Below, in pieces: positions 32,237 through 41,728 of a stretch of 64,000 nucleotides of DNA; the stretch's first letter is position 1, and each line of letters begins with the position of its first letter. The position numbers and the translations under genes are program-made. The stretch spans positions 1,319,501-1,383,500 of the forward strand of contig NZ_CP150662.1 in NCBI RefSeq assembly GCF_038024125.1. Direction: 5' to 3'. This stretch comes from Polaribacter gangjinensis. GTDB taxonomy: Bacteria > Bacteroidota > Bacteroidia > Flavobacteriales > Flavobacteriaceae. The notes under the pieces are model-generated. The model searched no databases. It was not told the origin of the DNA and saw only the letters and a program-made list of their open reading frames with translations.

Positions 32237-33220
32237 ATGAAAACAGTTCAATTTAGAGAAGCTATTTGTGAAGCAATGAGTGAAGAAATGCGCAGAGATG
32301 AGAGCGTATATTTAATGGGTGAAGAAGTTGCTGAATACAATGGTGCTTACAAAGCGAGTAAAGGAATGTTGGATGAATTTGGTCCAAAAAGAGTAATTGA
32401 TACACCTATCGCAGAACTTGGTTTTGCTGGAGTTGCTATTGGATCAGCCATGAATGGAAATAGACCAATTGTAGAATACATGACGTTTAATTTTTCGTTG
32501 GTTGGAATTGATCAAATTATAAATAATGCAGCAAAAATTAGACAAATGTCTGGAGGCCAATTCAATTGTCCTATTGTTTTTAGAGGCCCAACAGCTTCTG
32601 CAGGTCAATTAGGCGCTACACACTCACAAGCGTTTGAAAATTGGTTTGCAAATACGCCAGGTTTAAAAGTAATTGTTCCATCAAATCCATATGATGCAAA
32701 AGGATTATTGAAAGCTGCAATTCGTGATGATGATCCAGTAATTTTCATGGAATCTGAACAAATGTATGGTGATAAAATGGAAATTCCTGAAGGTGAATAT
32801 TTAATTCCGATTGGAGTTGCAGATATCAAAAGAGAAGGAACAGATGTAACTGTAGTTTCTTTTGGAAAAATTATCAAAGAAGCATACAAAGCTGCAGATG
32901 AATTGGCGAAAGAAAACATTTCTATAGAAATTATTGACTTAAGAACAGTGCGTCCTATGGATCATGCTGCCATTATAAAGTCAGTAAAAAAGACAAATAG
33001 ATTGGTAATTTTAGAAGAAGCTTGGCCATTTGCCAGTGTTTCATCAGAAATTACATACAGAATACAAAGTGAAGCATTCGATTTTTTAGATGCGCCAATC
33101 AAAAGAATCACCACTGCTGATACTCCTGCTCCTTACTCATCAGCATTATTTGAAAAATGGATTCCAAATTCAAATGATGTTATCAAAGCTGTAAAAGAAG
33201 TATTGTATTTGAAAAAATAA
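32237..33220 (+). CDS. pdhB: Pyruvate dehydrogenase E1 component, beta subunit
   Basis: 327 residues of the C-terminal transketolase-like half of the alpha2beta2 E1 of pyruvate dehydrogenase. Motifs: REAICEAMSEEMRRDESVYLMGEEVAEYNGAYKA split over the first 35 residues, DTPIAELGFAGVAIGSAMNG (the TPP-activating Glu), FNCPIVFRGPTASAGQLGATHSQ and the terminal TTADTPAPYS. The alpha subunit gene is not in the window, as is common in Flavobacteriia, where pdhA is at another locus with the E2 gene. A branched-chain 2-oxoacid E1 beta is less likely but not excluded. Confidence 0.92.
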   Translation: MKTVQFREAICEAMSEEMRRDESVYLMGEEVAEYNGAYKASKGMLDEFGPKRVIDTPIAELGFAGVAIGSAMNGNRPIVEYMTFNFSLVGIDQIINNAAKIRQMSGGQFNCPIVFRGPTASAGQLGATHSQAFENWFANTPGLKVIVPSNPYDAKGLLKAAIRDDDPVIFMESEQMYGDKMEIPEGEYLIPIGVADIKREGTDVTVVSFGKIIKEAYKAADELAKENISIEIIDLRTVRPMDHAAIIKSVKKTNRLVILEEAWPFASVSSEITYRIQSEAFDFLDAPIKRITTADTPAPYSSALFEKWIPNSNDVIKAVKEVLYLKK

Positions 33221-33230
33221 CTAAAAACTA

Positions 33231-33262
33231 AAAAAGCCTTTCAAAAAATGAAAGGCTTTTTT
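33231..33262 (+). terminator. Rho-independent terminator after pdhB
   Basis: The stem AAAAAGCCTTTCA / TGAAAGGCTTTTT (13 bp) has an A5 loop and ends in a T run. Confidence 0.85.
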
Positions 33263-33310
33263 CTTGCTATAATTCGAAAACCTTTGCGTAATTCTGTTTA
33301 AAATTTCCTA

Positions 33311-33338
33311 TTTGTAGTCATACAATTCCCTATTTTTG
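33311..33338 (+). promoter_or_regulatory. Promoter of the soluble pyrophosphatase gene
   Basis: TTTG at 33311-33314, a 16-base spacer, and the perfect -7 box TATTTTTG at 33331-33338, 18 bases before the chosen ATG. An upstream TTG start in the same frame lies inside this box, so it cannot be the real start. Confidence 0.6.
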
Positions 33339-33356
33339 TTGACAAAAAATAAAAAA

Positions 33357-33872
33357 ATGAATATAACTTTTGATGTGCTAATTGAAATTCCTAAAGGAAG
33401 TAGAAACAAATACGAATATGATTTTAAATTGAATAAAATCCGATTTGATAGAATGCTATTTTCATCCATGATGTATCCTGCAGATTATGGCTTTGTCCCT
33501 GAGACTTTAGCGTTAGATGGTGATCCATTAGATGTTTTAGTATTAGGTCATGAACCTAGTTTTCCAATGTGTGTTATGGAAGTAAAACCAATTGGAGTTT
33601 TTCACATGACAGATGAAAAAGGTCCAGACGAAAAAATAATTTGTGTACCTGTTTCCGATCCAATTTGGAGTAAGAGAAAAGATATTTTCGACTTAAATCC
33701 TCATAGATTAAAAGAAATCGAACACTTTTTTCAAGTATATAAAGATTTAGAAAAGAAAAAAGTAGCTGTTGGAGGTTGGGGAGATGCATCAGAAGCTGAG
33801 AGAATCTATAAAGATTGTGTTGAGAGATATAACAATAGTGAATATAAAAAGACCAATTATTTTTCGATTTAA
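33357..33872 (+). CDS. ppa: Inorganic pyrophosphatase, soluble family I
   Basis: 171 residues from the chosen ATG. A cytosolic Mg-dependent enzyme that hydrolyses PPi to phosphate. Hallmarks: EIPKGSRNKYEYDFKLNKIRFDR split over residues 9-31, YPADYGFVPETLALDGDPLDVLVL with the signature DGDPLDVL acids, and the closing KKVAVGGWGDASEA. The terminator and separate promoter after it show that it is transcribed apart from the membrane pyrophosphatase next door. Confidence 0.95.
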   Translation: MNITFDVLIEIPKGSRNKYEYDFKLNKIRFDRMLFSSMMYPADYGFVPETLALDGDPLDVLVLGHEPSFPMCVMEVKPIGVFHMTDEKGPDEKIICVPVSDPIWSKRKDIFDLNPHRLKEIEHFFQVYKDLEKKKVAVGGWGDASEAERIYKDCVERYNNSEYKKTNYFSI

Positions 33873-33896
33873 TAAAATATCACTCTAAAAAATAAG

Positions 33897-33930
33897 AACC
33901 TCAAAAAATTAAACCTTTTTGAGGTTTTTT
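33897..33930 (+). terminator. Rho-independent terminator after ppa
   Basis: The 11-bp stem AACCTCAAAAA / TTTTTGAGGTT has an 8-base loop, followed by T residues. Confidence 0.8.
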
Positions 33931-33948
33931 ATTTCATTATGATTTTAT

Positions 33949-33956
33949 TACTTTTA
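33949..33956 (+). promoter_or_regulatory. Candidate -7 box of hppA
   Basis: TACTTTTA, one mismatch from consensus, 35 bases before the ATG. Confidence 0.4.
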
Positions 33957-33991
33957 CCGCCATTTTTAACTAATCAATTTAACTATATCTT

Positions 33992-36361
33992 ATGGAATTA
34001 ATGATTTATGTGCCAGTTGTAATGGCAGTGATTGGCTTACTTTTTATGTATGTCAAGAGAGCTTGGGTTTTGAAACAAGATGCTGGAGATGGTAAAATGA
34101 AAGAAATTTCAGATTATATCTATGAAGGAGCCTTGGCATTCTTAAAAGCAGAATACCGATTATTAACTTTCTTTGTAATTGGTGCAAGTATCCTTTTAGC
34201 AGGAATTTCATTTATCGTTCCAACTACACATATTTTAATTGTAGTAGCTTTTATTTTTGGGGCTATTTTCTCAGCATTAGCTGGAAATATGGGGATGAAA
34301 ATCGCAACCAAAACAAACGTAAGAACAACACAAGCAGCTCGTACAAGTTTACCTCAAGCTTTAAAAGTTTCTTTTGGTGGTGGAACAGTAATGGGTTTAG
34401 GTGTTGCTGGATTAGCAGTTTTAGGTTTAACAGCATTCTTTATTTTCTTCTATCATTATTTTATGGGTGGAGCTTGGACAACAACTGAACAAATGACCAT
34501 CGTTTTAGAAACTTTAGCAGGATTTTCATTAGGAGCTGAATCCATTGCACTATTTGCAAGAGTTGGTGGTGGAATTTATACAAAAGCTGCTGATGTTGGA
34601 GCAGATTTAGTTGGAAAAGTTGAAGCAGGAATTCCTGAGGATGATCCAAGAAACCCTGCAACAATTGCAGATAACGTGGGTGATAATGTGGGAGATGTTG
34701 CTGGTATGGGAGCAGATTTATTTGGTTCGTATGTGGCTACAGTTTTAGCAGCAATGGTTTTAGGAAATTACGTAATTAAAGATATGGGAGGAAGTATCAA
34801 TGACGCTTTTGGTGGTATTGGTCCTATTTTATTACCAATGGCAATTGCAGGTTTTGGAATTTTATTTTCGATTATTGGAACTATGTTGGTAAAAATTTCA
34901 TCTGATGACGCAAAAGAAAAGCAAGTGCAAGGTGCATTAAATATTGGTAACTGGGTTTCAATTATTTTAACATTAGTATCATGTTATTTCTTGGTAGATT
35001 TTATGTTACCAGAAGTAATGACTATGGAATTTTATGGAGAAGGTGCAAAAGAAATTTCTTCAATGCGTGTTTTTTATGCAACTATTGTTGGATTGGTTGT
35101 TGGTGGAGTTATTTCATCAGTAACAGAATATTACACTGGATTAGGAACAAAACCAGTTTTGGCAATTGTTCAAAAATCATCAACTGGAGCTGGAACAAAC
35201 GTAATTGCAGGTTTAGCAACTGGTATGATTTCTACTTTCCCAACAGTATTACTATTCGCAGCTGCAATTTGGGCTTCTTATGCTTTTGCAGGTTTTTATG
35301 GTGTGGCTTTAGCAGCTTCTGCAATGATGGCTACAACAGCAATGCAATTAGCCATTGACGCTTTTGGACCAATTTCTGATAACGCTGGTGGAATCGCAGA
35401 AATGAGCGAATTACCAAAAGAAGTTCGTACAAGAACTGATATTTTAGATTCAGTTGGAAATACAACAGCAGCAACAGGAAAAGGTTTTGCAATTGCTTCT
35501 GCTGCATTAACTTCGTTAGCTTTATTTGCTGCTTATGTTACTTTTACAGGTATTGACGGTATCAATATTTTTAAAGCTCCTGTATTGGCAATGTTATTTG
35601 TAGGTGGAATGATTCCTGTAGTTTTCTCAGCTTTAGCTATGAATTCTGTTGGAAAAGCTGCAATGGATATGGTATATGAAGTTCGTCGTCAGTTTAAAGA
35701 AATTCCTGGAATTATGGAAGGAACTGGAAAACCTGAATACGGAAAATGTGTGGAAATTTCTACAAAAGCAGCTTTACGTGAAATGATGTTGCCTGGTATT
35801 TTAACCATTGGTTTTCCAATTGCAATTGTAATTTTAGGCAAACTTGTTTATGGTGATAACAACCAATTAATTGCTGAAATGTTAGGTGGTTATATGGCTG
35901 GAGTTACTGTTTCTGGTGTACTTTGGGCTGTGTTCCAAAACAATGCTGGTGGTGCTTGGGATAATGCAAAAAAATCTTTTGAAGCGGGAGTTGAAATTAA
36001 TGGAGTAATGACTTTTAAAGGTTCTGATGCACATAAAGCTGCTGTAACTGGAGATACTGTTGGCGATCCTTTTAAAGATACTTCTGGGCCTTCAATGAAC
36101 ATTTTAATCAAATTAACTTGTTTGATTGGTTTGGTAATTGCGCCAATTTTAGGGGGTCATACTGAACCAGTTTCCACTATTAAAGAAGAAGTGAAAAAAG
36201 AAATTCAAGTAACTGTAAACAGTCAAAATGATCAATTAGCTTCTGCAATTATTATTACAACGAAAACTGTAAACGGAAAAACATTTACAGAAACACAAAC
36301 TATTTCAGGCACACTTCAAGAAATTGAAAAGAAAGCCAATGAAATCAATGGAAATAAGTAA
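33992..36361 (+). CDS. hppA: Membrane-bound ion-translocating pyrophosphatase
   Basis: A 789-residue polytopic membrane protein that couples PPi hydrolysis to H+ (or Na+) pumping. The active-site region [20 protein letters not shown] / [17 protein letters not shown] is intact, as are [18 protein letters not shown] and the late [18 protein letters not shown]. The [12 protein letters not shown] segment carries Ala where K+-independent enzymes have Lys, which predicts a K+-dependent type. H+ versus Na+ specificity cannot be settled by eye. After the last membrane helix there is a hydrophilic tail of about 65 residues (from GGHTEPVST, rich in Lys/Glu/Thr), longer than usual. A terminator follows. 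Confidence 0.94.
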   Translation: MELMIYVPVVMAVIGLLFMYVKRAWVLKQDAGDGKMKEISDYIYEGALAFLKAEYRLLTFFVIGASILLAGISFIVPTTHILIVVAFIFGAIFSALAGNMGMKIATKTNVRTTQAARTSLPQALKVSFGGGTVMGLGVAGLAVLGLTAFFIFFYHYFMGGAWTTTEQMTIVLETLAGFSLGAESIALFARVGGGIYTKAADVGADLVGKVEAGIPEDDPRNPATIADNVGDNVGDVAGMGADLFGSYVATVLAAMVLGNYVIKDMGGSINDAFGGIGPILLPMAIAGFGILFSIIGTMLVKISSDDAKEKQVQGALNIGNWVSIILTLVSCYFLVDFMLPEVMTMEFYGEGAKEISSMRVFYATIVGLVVGGVISSVTEYYTGLGTKPVLAIVQKSSTGAGTNVIAGLATGMISTFPTVLLFAAAIWASYAFAGFYGVALAASAMMATTAMQLAIDAFGPISDNAGGIAEMSELPKEVRTRTDILDSVGNTTAATGKGFAIASAALTSLALFAAYVTFTGIDGINIFKAPVLAMLFVGGMIPVVFSALAMNSVGKAAMDMVYEVRRQFKEIPGIMEGTGKPEYGKCVEISTKAALREMMLPGILTIGFPIAIVILGKLVYGDNNQLIAEMLGGYMAGVTVSGVLWAVFQNNAGGAWDNAKKSFEAGVEINGVMTFKGSDAHKAAVTGDTVGDPFKDTSGPSMNILIKLTCLIGLVIAPILGGHTEPVSTIKEEVKKEIQVTVNSQNDQLASAIIITTKTVNGKTFTETQTISGTLQEIEKKANEINGNK

Positions 36362-36385
36362 TTATTCTATAAAATAAAATTGAAA

Positions 36386-36420
36386 AAATCGCTTAGAAAT
36401 AAATCTAAGCGATTTTTTTT
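36386..36420. terminator. Bidirectional terminator between hppA and pxpC
   Basis: The 12-bp perfect stem AAATCGCTTAGA / TCTAAGCGATTT has a 6-base loop, with T runs on the plus side and A runs (T on the minus side) on the other. Confidence 0.85.
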
Positions 36421-36424
36421 GATG

Positions 36425-37276
36425 TTAACTTTCCAAAAGTGAAAATCGAAAAGTATCATTGGTTGTTTTTTGAGCAAACTGATTGATGCTTTTTTCACTC
36501 AATTGTAATATTCTTGGATATCCTCCTGTAACTTGACAATCTCTCATCAAAACAATCAATTTTCCTGAAGGTGTTAATTGCACAGTTCCAGGAAAAACTG
36601 CGGATGTTAAAATTTGAGGCAATTCATTTTCCATCAATTCTTCTAATTTAAATCCAATTCTATTAATGTCTTTCGAAATTGTAAATGAATTTTTGAAAAG
36701 AATTTTTTTCTGATACTCATTCAACAACTCAAATTCTGGCCCTTTGTAACAAAAAATTTCTTTTGAATCAAAGTGATAATTTGGAAATTTTATACTAGCA
36801 TTGGATGTTGAAAGTTCTTCATGAATAGACAAAATAGGAAGTAAATCACCTTTTTTTAAAAGATAATTTTTAGTAATATTCTGATAAAAACTGCGACTTT
36901 TTAATTTAATTTCTGTCTGAAAACCTCCTTTAACTGCCAAATAAGCATACGCTCCAAAATTTCTTTTTCCAAAAGTCAGCACATCATTTTTTTGAACTTC
37001 AATTTTGGTATTCAAATTGATTTTTGTTTGGTTTAAAGTAGGAGAAAAATCTGCTCCAGAAATACAAATGATCGTTTTTTCAAGAAATTGCAAAGAACAT
37101 CCACCAAAAGTGATTTCTAGAAAGGCATCTTCAAGTGAATTATTCAAAATTATATTGGCAAAATCGGCTGAAAACGAATCCATAACTCCAGAAATTGGCA
37201 CACCAAATGTAGCAAAACCAACTCTTCCTTTGTCTTGAATTGTAGTATAAAAACCTGGATTTAAAACTTTAATCAT
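36425..37276 (-). CDS. pxpC: 5-oxoprolinase subunit PxpC (biotin-dependent carboxyltransferase-like)
   Basis: 283 residues of the KipA/PxpC family. The start IKVLNPGFYTTIQDKGRVGFATFGVPISG and the late ILTSAVFPGTVQLTPSGKLIVLMRDCQVTGGYPRI are hallmarks (each given in parts: TTIQDKGRVG, SGVMDSFSAD, LTSAVFPGTVQL, DCQVTGGYPRI). With PxpA and PxpB it forms the ATP-dependent prokaryotic 5-oxoprolinase that opens 5-oxo-L-proline to glutamate. It overlaps pxpB by 8 bases. It is the last gene of the operon. Confidence 0.93.
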   Translation of the reverse strand: MIKVLNPGFYTTIQDKGRVGFATFGVPISGVMDSFSADFANIILNNSLEDAFLEITFGGCSLQFLEKTIICISGADFSPTLNQTKINLNTKIEVQKNDVLTFGKRNFGAYAYLAVKGGFQTEIKLKSRSFYQNITKNYLLKKGDLLPILSIHEELSTSNASIKFPNYHFDSKEIFCYKGPEFELLNEYQKKILFKNSFTISKDINRIGFKLEELMENELPQILTSAVFPGTVQLTPSGKLIVLMRDCQVTGGYPRILQLSEKSINQFAQKTTNDTFRFSLLES

Positions 37277-38000
37277 GGATGACTTTTTGTTGAAGTTGAT
37301 AGGTTTTATTGTTCACTTTTTCTTGAATTTCAAAAAATTCTTCTTTGCTAACAGAAACGAAATGAATTCGATCTTTTAGTGAAGCAAAACAGGGTTTTAC
37401 ATTTTCAACATCAAAAAAAGTAATGGGCGTTTTGCCAATGATATTCCAACCTCCAGGAGAATTAGATGGATAAATTCCTGTTTGTTTTCCACCAATTGCA
37501 ACAGATCCTTTTTCGATTTGTAAACGTGGATTTGATTTTCTATCTATAAATAATCTTGAATTCAAGCCTCCTAAATATAAAAATCCGGGTAAAAATCCGA
37601 TGAAAAAAACAGTATAAATTGCCTCTGAATGAATTTGAATAATTTGACTTTTAGAGAGTTTTGTTTTCTTGGAAATTTCTTCCAAATCCAACCCAAATTC
37701 ATCCTCGTAACATACTGGAATTTCCCACAGAAAATGTGGATTTTTTTCAATTGTAACCTCCAAAATATAGATTGACTGCAATATCTTTACTTCTTCTACA
37801 TGATTGGAAATAAACGTTTTATATACAATTGTTAATGAGTGATATCCTATAATAATATCTGCAATCGATGCTGCTTTTTTAAACAAAATTTTTGATTTAA
37901 ACTGCAATATGTCGTCTAAAATTTCAATTGAAATTGTTGGTTGCCATTCAATCAGAATTGCTTTTTCTCCAAAAGATTTGTATTGAAGTTTGTGCATCAA
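37269..38000 (-). CDS. pxpB: 5-oxoprolinase subunit PxpB (KipI family)
   Basis: 243 residues of the allophanate hydrolase subunit 1/KipI fold. FLPGFLYLGGLNSRLFIDRK is followed by SVAIGGKQTGIYPSNSPGGW and NIIGKTPITFFD, all family signatures. It partners PxpC. It overlaps pxpA by 4 bases. The KipI sporulation-inhibitor role known in Bacillus is not relevant here, and the 5-oxoprolinase complex is the better reading given the three-gene set. Confidence 0.93.
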   Translation of the reverse strand: MMHKLQYKSFGEKAILIEWQPTISIEILDDILQFKSKILFKKAASIADIIIGYHSLTIVYKTFISNHVEEVKILQSIYILEVTIEKNPHFLWEIPVCYEDEFGLDLEEISKKTKLSKSQIIQIHSEAIYTVFFIGFLPGFLYLGGLNSRLFIDRKSNPRLQIEKGSVAIGGKQTGIYPSNSPGGWNIIGKTPITFFDVENVKPCFASLKDRIHFVSVSKEEFFEIQEKVNNKTYQLQQKVIHD

Positions 38001-38716
38001 ATAGTGATTTTATTGAATCTATTTGATAAATATTGAACAATTTCCAACGCATTTTCAGTATCAGAATGCACACAGAAAGTATCAGCTTTAATCGATTTTT
38101 CAAATCCTAATAAGGTTTTCACTTTTCCGTCAAAAACCATTTTTGAAACGTGTTGAAAAACATGTTCTTTATCTGTAATTAGTGCATTTTTGTGATTTCT
38201 ATTGACCAAAGTTAAATCGTCATTATAATTCCTGTCAGCAAAAGCTTCATAAATAATTTTGATGTTATTATTTAATGCAACTTTCTCAATTTCTGATTTA
38301 TATGGTACAAATAAATATACATTTTCAGTATATTTTTTTATAGAATTCACAAAAACAGTTGCCAAATGTTCGTCTACAGCAATCGCATTATACAACGCTC
38401 CATGTGGTTTTATGTGATGCAATTTTGCTTTATGAATTTTCATTCTTTCCTGAAAAATATCCAATTGAATTTCGATACTTTTTTGTAGTTCCTCATCAGA
38501 AATTGTTATCCATTTTCGTCCAAAATTTTCTGTATCAGGAAAAGAAGGATGCGCACCAATCAAAACATTATTTTTCAGGGCTAAAAGTATGGTTGTATCC
38601 ATTGAATTTTTATCACCAAAATGACCTCCACAAGCAATATTACAAGACGTAATGTAGGGCATTAATAAATGCTCATTTGCAATTCCTTCGCCAACATCAC
38701 AATTGATAACAATCAT
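37997..38716 (-). CDS. pxpA: 5-oxoprolinase subunit PxpA (LamB/YcsF family)
   Basis: 239 residues. The start INCDVGEGIANEHLLMPYIT, then SCNIACGGHFGD, VLIGAHPSFPDTENFGR and HIKPHGALYNAI, are the conserved blocks of the YcsF family (polysaccharide-deacetylase-like barrel). It is the subunit of 5-oxoprolinase proposed to act in ring opening with ATP. The start lies 2 bases after the Nramp-type transporter gene. Confidence 0.94.
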   Translation of the reverse strand: MIVINCDVGEGIANEHLLMPYITSCNIACGGHFGDKNSMDTTILLALKNNVLIGAHPSFPDTENFGRKWITISDEELQKSIEIQLDIFQERMKIHKAKLHHIKPHGALYNAIAVDEHLATVFVNSIKKYTENVYLFVPYKSEIEKVALNNNIKIIYEAFADRNYNDDLTLVNRNHKNALITDKEHVFQHVSKMVFDGKVKTLLGFEKSIKADTFCVHSDTENALEIVQYLSNRFNKITI

Positions 38717-38718
38717 TT

Positions 38719-39942
38719 TTAAAATAAATTAAATACTTTCAAAATCATTTTTATTCCTAAAAATAAGGTAATCAGAAAGATGAAAAATCCGATACTATTT
38801 TGCATTTTAGAATTTGTAAAATCTCCCAAAACCGATTTTTGATTCATCATCCACAGTAAAATTACTGTGATTATAGGTAGTAATAATCCATTTACAATTT
38901 GTGGAAATTTGATAATTTCAATAGGTTTGATTCCTACAGATGAAAAAATTACACCCAAAATTAATATTGTCATCCAAACTGCTCTGAATGAATTCGATTT
39001 TAAATTGGATTTCCATCCAAAACATTCTTTAGCAACATAAGCTGCTGCTAAAGGCGCTGTAATAGCAGAGGTAATTCCTGCTGCAAACAATCCTATTGAC
39101 AAAAAATATTTTGCAAAATCACCATACAAAGGTGCTAATCCTAAAGCCAAATCAGCCGCATTTGAAATTTCTTTTACAGAGATTGCAGCTGCTGAAATAA
39201 TTATAGCAATTGAAATAAAACCACCCAATAAAACCGCAATGATAGTGTCTCTTTTGGCAAATTTTAAATCTTGTTTAGTACTCCACTTTTCTTTTACTAG
39301 AGAAGCATGAAGAAATAAATTATACGGAACAACTGTGGTGCCAATTAATCCAATAACCGTTAATAAACTGTGTTCTGGAAGTTTTGGAACCAACAAACCT
39401 TTCATAATTTCAAGCAAATTAGGCTTGGTAATAATAGCAGTAATAAAAAACGACAAACTCATTAAAATCACAAAAGAAATAAGCGCTTTTTCTAAAAATT
39501 TATAACTGCCTACATACAACATTGCAAACGCAATAACACCCACCAAAATACTCATAAGATTGAATGAAAAAAAAGATTTTTTTACAATCCATTGTCCAAA
39601 AATAGTTTCCAAGCCTAAAATTCCGCCACTAATATTTCCTGCTTCATAAGAAGCATTTCCAATGACAATTGCTACTAAAATAAGTCCAATAATTATTTTT
39701 TTAAAAATCGGATTTTTGATTTCTTGCTTGATGATTTCAGACAATCCTTTTTGAGAAATAATCCCCAATCTTGCTGCCATTTCTTGTAAAAAAATAGTTG
39801 CAACAATTGACAATAACATTGCCCACAATAAATTAAATCCGAAATTAACACCTGCAAGCGTGCATAAAGTAACTGTTCCTGGACCTATAAATGCAGCAGC
39901 AATTAATGGACCTGGACCAATATTTTTAAACCAATTTTTCAT
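38719..39942 (-). CDS. Nramp-fold transporter lacking the metal-binding motif, linked to 5-oxoprolinase
   Basis: 407 residues, about 11 membrane helices, with the Nramp/APC-superfamily fold. In metal-transporting Nramps, helix 1 carries DPGN and helix 6 carries MPHN. Here helix 1 reads IGPGT (Gly20 and Thr23 replace the Asp and Asn ligands) and helix 6 reads VVPYN (Val205 and Tyr207 replace Met and His). All main metal ligands except the backbone positions are therefore lost. A similar Nramp-like gene (ycsG) accompanies ycsF-kipIA in Bacillus. I infer that it imports 5-oxoproline or a related organic solute, not Mn2+. It is first gene of the pxp operon. Confidence 0.82.
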   Translation of the reverse strand: MKNWFKNIGPGPLIAAAFIGPGTVTLCTLAGVNFGFNLLWAMLLSIVATIFLQEMAARLGIISQKGLSEIIKQEIKNPIFKKIIIGLILVAIVIGNASYEAGNISGGILGLETIFGQWIVKKSFFSFNLMSILVGVIAFAMLYVGSYKFLEKALISFVILMSLSFFITAIITKPNLLEIMKGLLVPKLPEHSLLTVIGLIGTTVVPYNLFLHASLVKEKWSTKQDLKFAKRDTIIAVLLGGFISIAIIISAAAISVKEISNAADLALGLAPLYGDFAKYFLSIGLFAAGITSAITAPLAAAYVAKECFGWKSNLKSNSFRAVWMTILILGVIFSSVGIKPIEIIKFPQIVNGLLLPIITVILLWMMNQKSVLGDFTNSKMQNSIGFFIFLITLFLGIKMILKVFNLF

Positions 39943-39964
39943 TTAAAAAATGCTATTGAAACAC

Positions 39965-39972
39965 TAAAGATA
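39965..39972 (-). promoter_or_regulatory. Candidate -7 box of the Nramp-pxpABC operon
   Basis: TATCTTTA on the minus strand, one mismatch from consensus, 22 bases upstream of the start codon. Confidence 0.4.
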
Positions 39973-39982
39973 GTTTTTTTAA

Positions 39983-40011
39983 ACAAAAAAACACCTCAAA
40001 AAGAGGTGTTT
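39983..40011 (-). terminator. Rho-independent terminator of pckA
   Basis: The stem AAACACCTC / GAGGTGTTT (9 bp) has a 5-base loop and, on the minus strand, a following run of seven T residues. Confidence 0.8.
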
Positions 40012-40038
40012 CTAAAAACTAAAAATTTTAATTACATA

Positions 40039-41649
40039 CTAAAATGCATACCTTTGAGGTCCTCCTCTACGAATTTCTTCACTAGCAAATTCCTCGTACT
40101 TTTTAAAATTAACTCTAAAAGCATTTGACAATGCAAATGCAGTTTCATAGTAAGCTTCATCATTATCCCAAGTGCTTCTTGGGCTCAACAATTCTGTTGG
40201 CACTCCAGGACAACTTCTTGGTTGCGCTACTCCAAAAACGGAATGAATATGATAATTTTCATAAGTATAATCACCCAAACTTCCGTTTAAAACTGCTGTA
40301 ATCATGGCACGTGTATATTTTAATGGCATTCGTTTTCCAACACCATATTTTCCACCAGACCAACCTGTATTTACCAACCAAACATTTACACCAGATTCTT
40401 TCATTTTATTACTCAACATCTCAGCATATCTTGTTGGATGTAAAGGCATGAATGGCGCACCAAAACAAGCAGAAAAGCTTGGCACTGGTTCTGTAATGCC
40501 TGCTTCAGTTCCTGCAACTTTTGCAGTATAACCTGAAATAAAATGATATGCTGCTTGTGCCGGCGTTAATTTAGAAATGGGAGGCAATACTCCAAAAGCA
40601 TCTGCAGTTAAAAAGAAAATATTTTTTGGATTTTTTCCAATGGATGGATTTTGAATATTATCAATATGATACAAAGGATAACTCACTCTGGTATTTTCGG
40701 TAATAGAAGTATCCGAAAAATCTACATCACCATTATCTTTCAATACCACATTTTCTAAAATGGCACCTTTTTTTATAGCTGCATAAATTTCAGGCTCATT
40801 TTCCTGCGATAAATTAATGACTTTCGCATAACAACCACCTTCAAAATTGAAAATTGTATTTTCTGCAGTCCAGCCATGTTCATCATCTCCAATCAAACTT
40901 CTGTTTGGATCTGTTGATAAGGTTGTTTTTCCAGTTCCTGACAATCCAAAAAAGATAGCAGTATCACCATCTTTTCCAACATTGGCTGAGCAATGCATTG
41001 GCAACGTATTTTTATAAACTGGTAAAATAAAATTCAGCGCTGAAAAAATTCCTTTTTTAATTTCGCCAGTATAACCAGTTCCACCAATCAAAGCAATTTT
41101 TCTAGAAAAATTTAAAATCGCAAAATTGTGTTGTCTTGTACCATCTTCTTTTGCATTTGCTAAAAATCCTGGTGCATTTATTACTGTCCATTCTGCTGAA
41201 AAATGATCTAATTCGCTTTCAGTTGGACGTAAAAACATATTGTAAGCGAACATATTACTCCAAGGAAATTCATTCACAACACGAATGGATAATTTGTAAT
41301 TTTCATCAGCACAGGCAAAACAATCTCTTACAAAGAGTTCTTTTTCAGAGAGATAATCAACAACTTTATCATAAAGTTTGTCAAAATTTTCTGAAGAAAA
41401 AGGAATATTGATGTTACTCCACCAAACTTCGTTTTCAGTAATTTCATCTTTTACGATGAAACGATCTAAAGGAGATCTTCCTGTAAACTCACCAGTATTT
41501 ACTGTAATGGCACCTAAAGAAGTTTCGACTCCCTGACCTTTTTGAATTGTTTCGTCATGTAACTCATTGGATGTTAACTGATAACGAATAATTGGATTTT
41601 TGATTCCTAGATATTGTAACGAAATCGATTTCGTATTTGAATCTACCAT
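40039..41649 (-). CDS. pckA: Phosphoenolpyruvate carboxykinase (ATP)
   Basis: 536 residues from the chosen start. It decarboxylates and phosphorylates oxaloacetate to PEP, the gateway to gluconeogenesis from amino acids. The kinase-1 P-loop GLSGTGKTTLS, the preceding CSANVGKDGDTAIFFG, the GDDEHGW metal site and RGGPQRYAF at the C-terminus are present. The frame runs 16 codons further upstream (to 41697), but those codons contain the perfect promoter box. The ATG at 41649 begins a normal PckA N-terminus (VDSNTKSISLQYLGI). Confidence 0.95.
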   Translation of the reverse strand: MVDSNTKSISLQYLGIKNPIIRYQLTSNELHDETIQKGQGVETSLGAITVNTGEFTGRSPLDRFIVKDEITENEVWWSNINIPFSSENFDKLYDKVVDYLSEKELFVRDCFACADENYKLSIRVVNEFPWSNMFAYNMFLRPTESELDHFSAEWTVINAPGFLANAKEDGTRQHNFAILNFSRKIALIGGTGYTGEIKKGIFSALNFILPVYKNTLPMHCSANVGKDGDTAIFFGLSGTGKTTLSTDPNRSLIGDDEHGWTAENTIFNFEGGCYAKVINLSQENEPEIYAAIKKGAILENVVLKDNGDVDFSDTSITENTRVSYPLYHIDNIQNPSIGKNPKNIFFLTADAFGVLPPISKLTPAQAAYHFISGYTAKVAGTEAGITEPVPSFSACFGAPFMPLHPTRYAEMLSNKMKESGVNVWLVNTGWSGGKYGVGKRMPLKYTRAMITAVLNGSLGDYTYENYHIHSVFGVAQPRSCPGVPTELLSPRSTWDNDEAYYETAFALSNAFRVNFKKYEEFASEEIRRGGPQRYAF

Positions 41650-41675
41650 ATCAATATTTTTAAATTTCTTGCATG

Positions 41676-41683
41676 CAAAATTA
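41676..41683 (-). promoter_or_regulatory. -7 box of pckA
   Basis: TAATTTTG on the minus strand is a perfect match, 26 bases upstream of the ATG at 41649. Confidence 0.6.
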
Positions 41684-41728
41684 TGAAAAAAATACAAAAA
41701 CTTAACTTTCTTGATTAAAATTATTGAA

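Noticed and set aside
41650..41697. Upstream start for pckA
   Set aside because: The stretch spans the TAATTTTG promoter box, and the ATG at 41649 begins the normal N-terminus.
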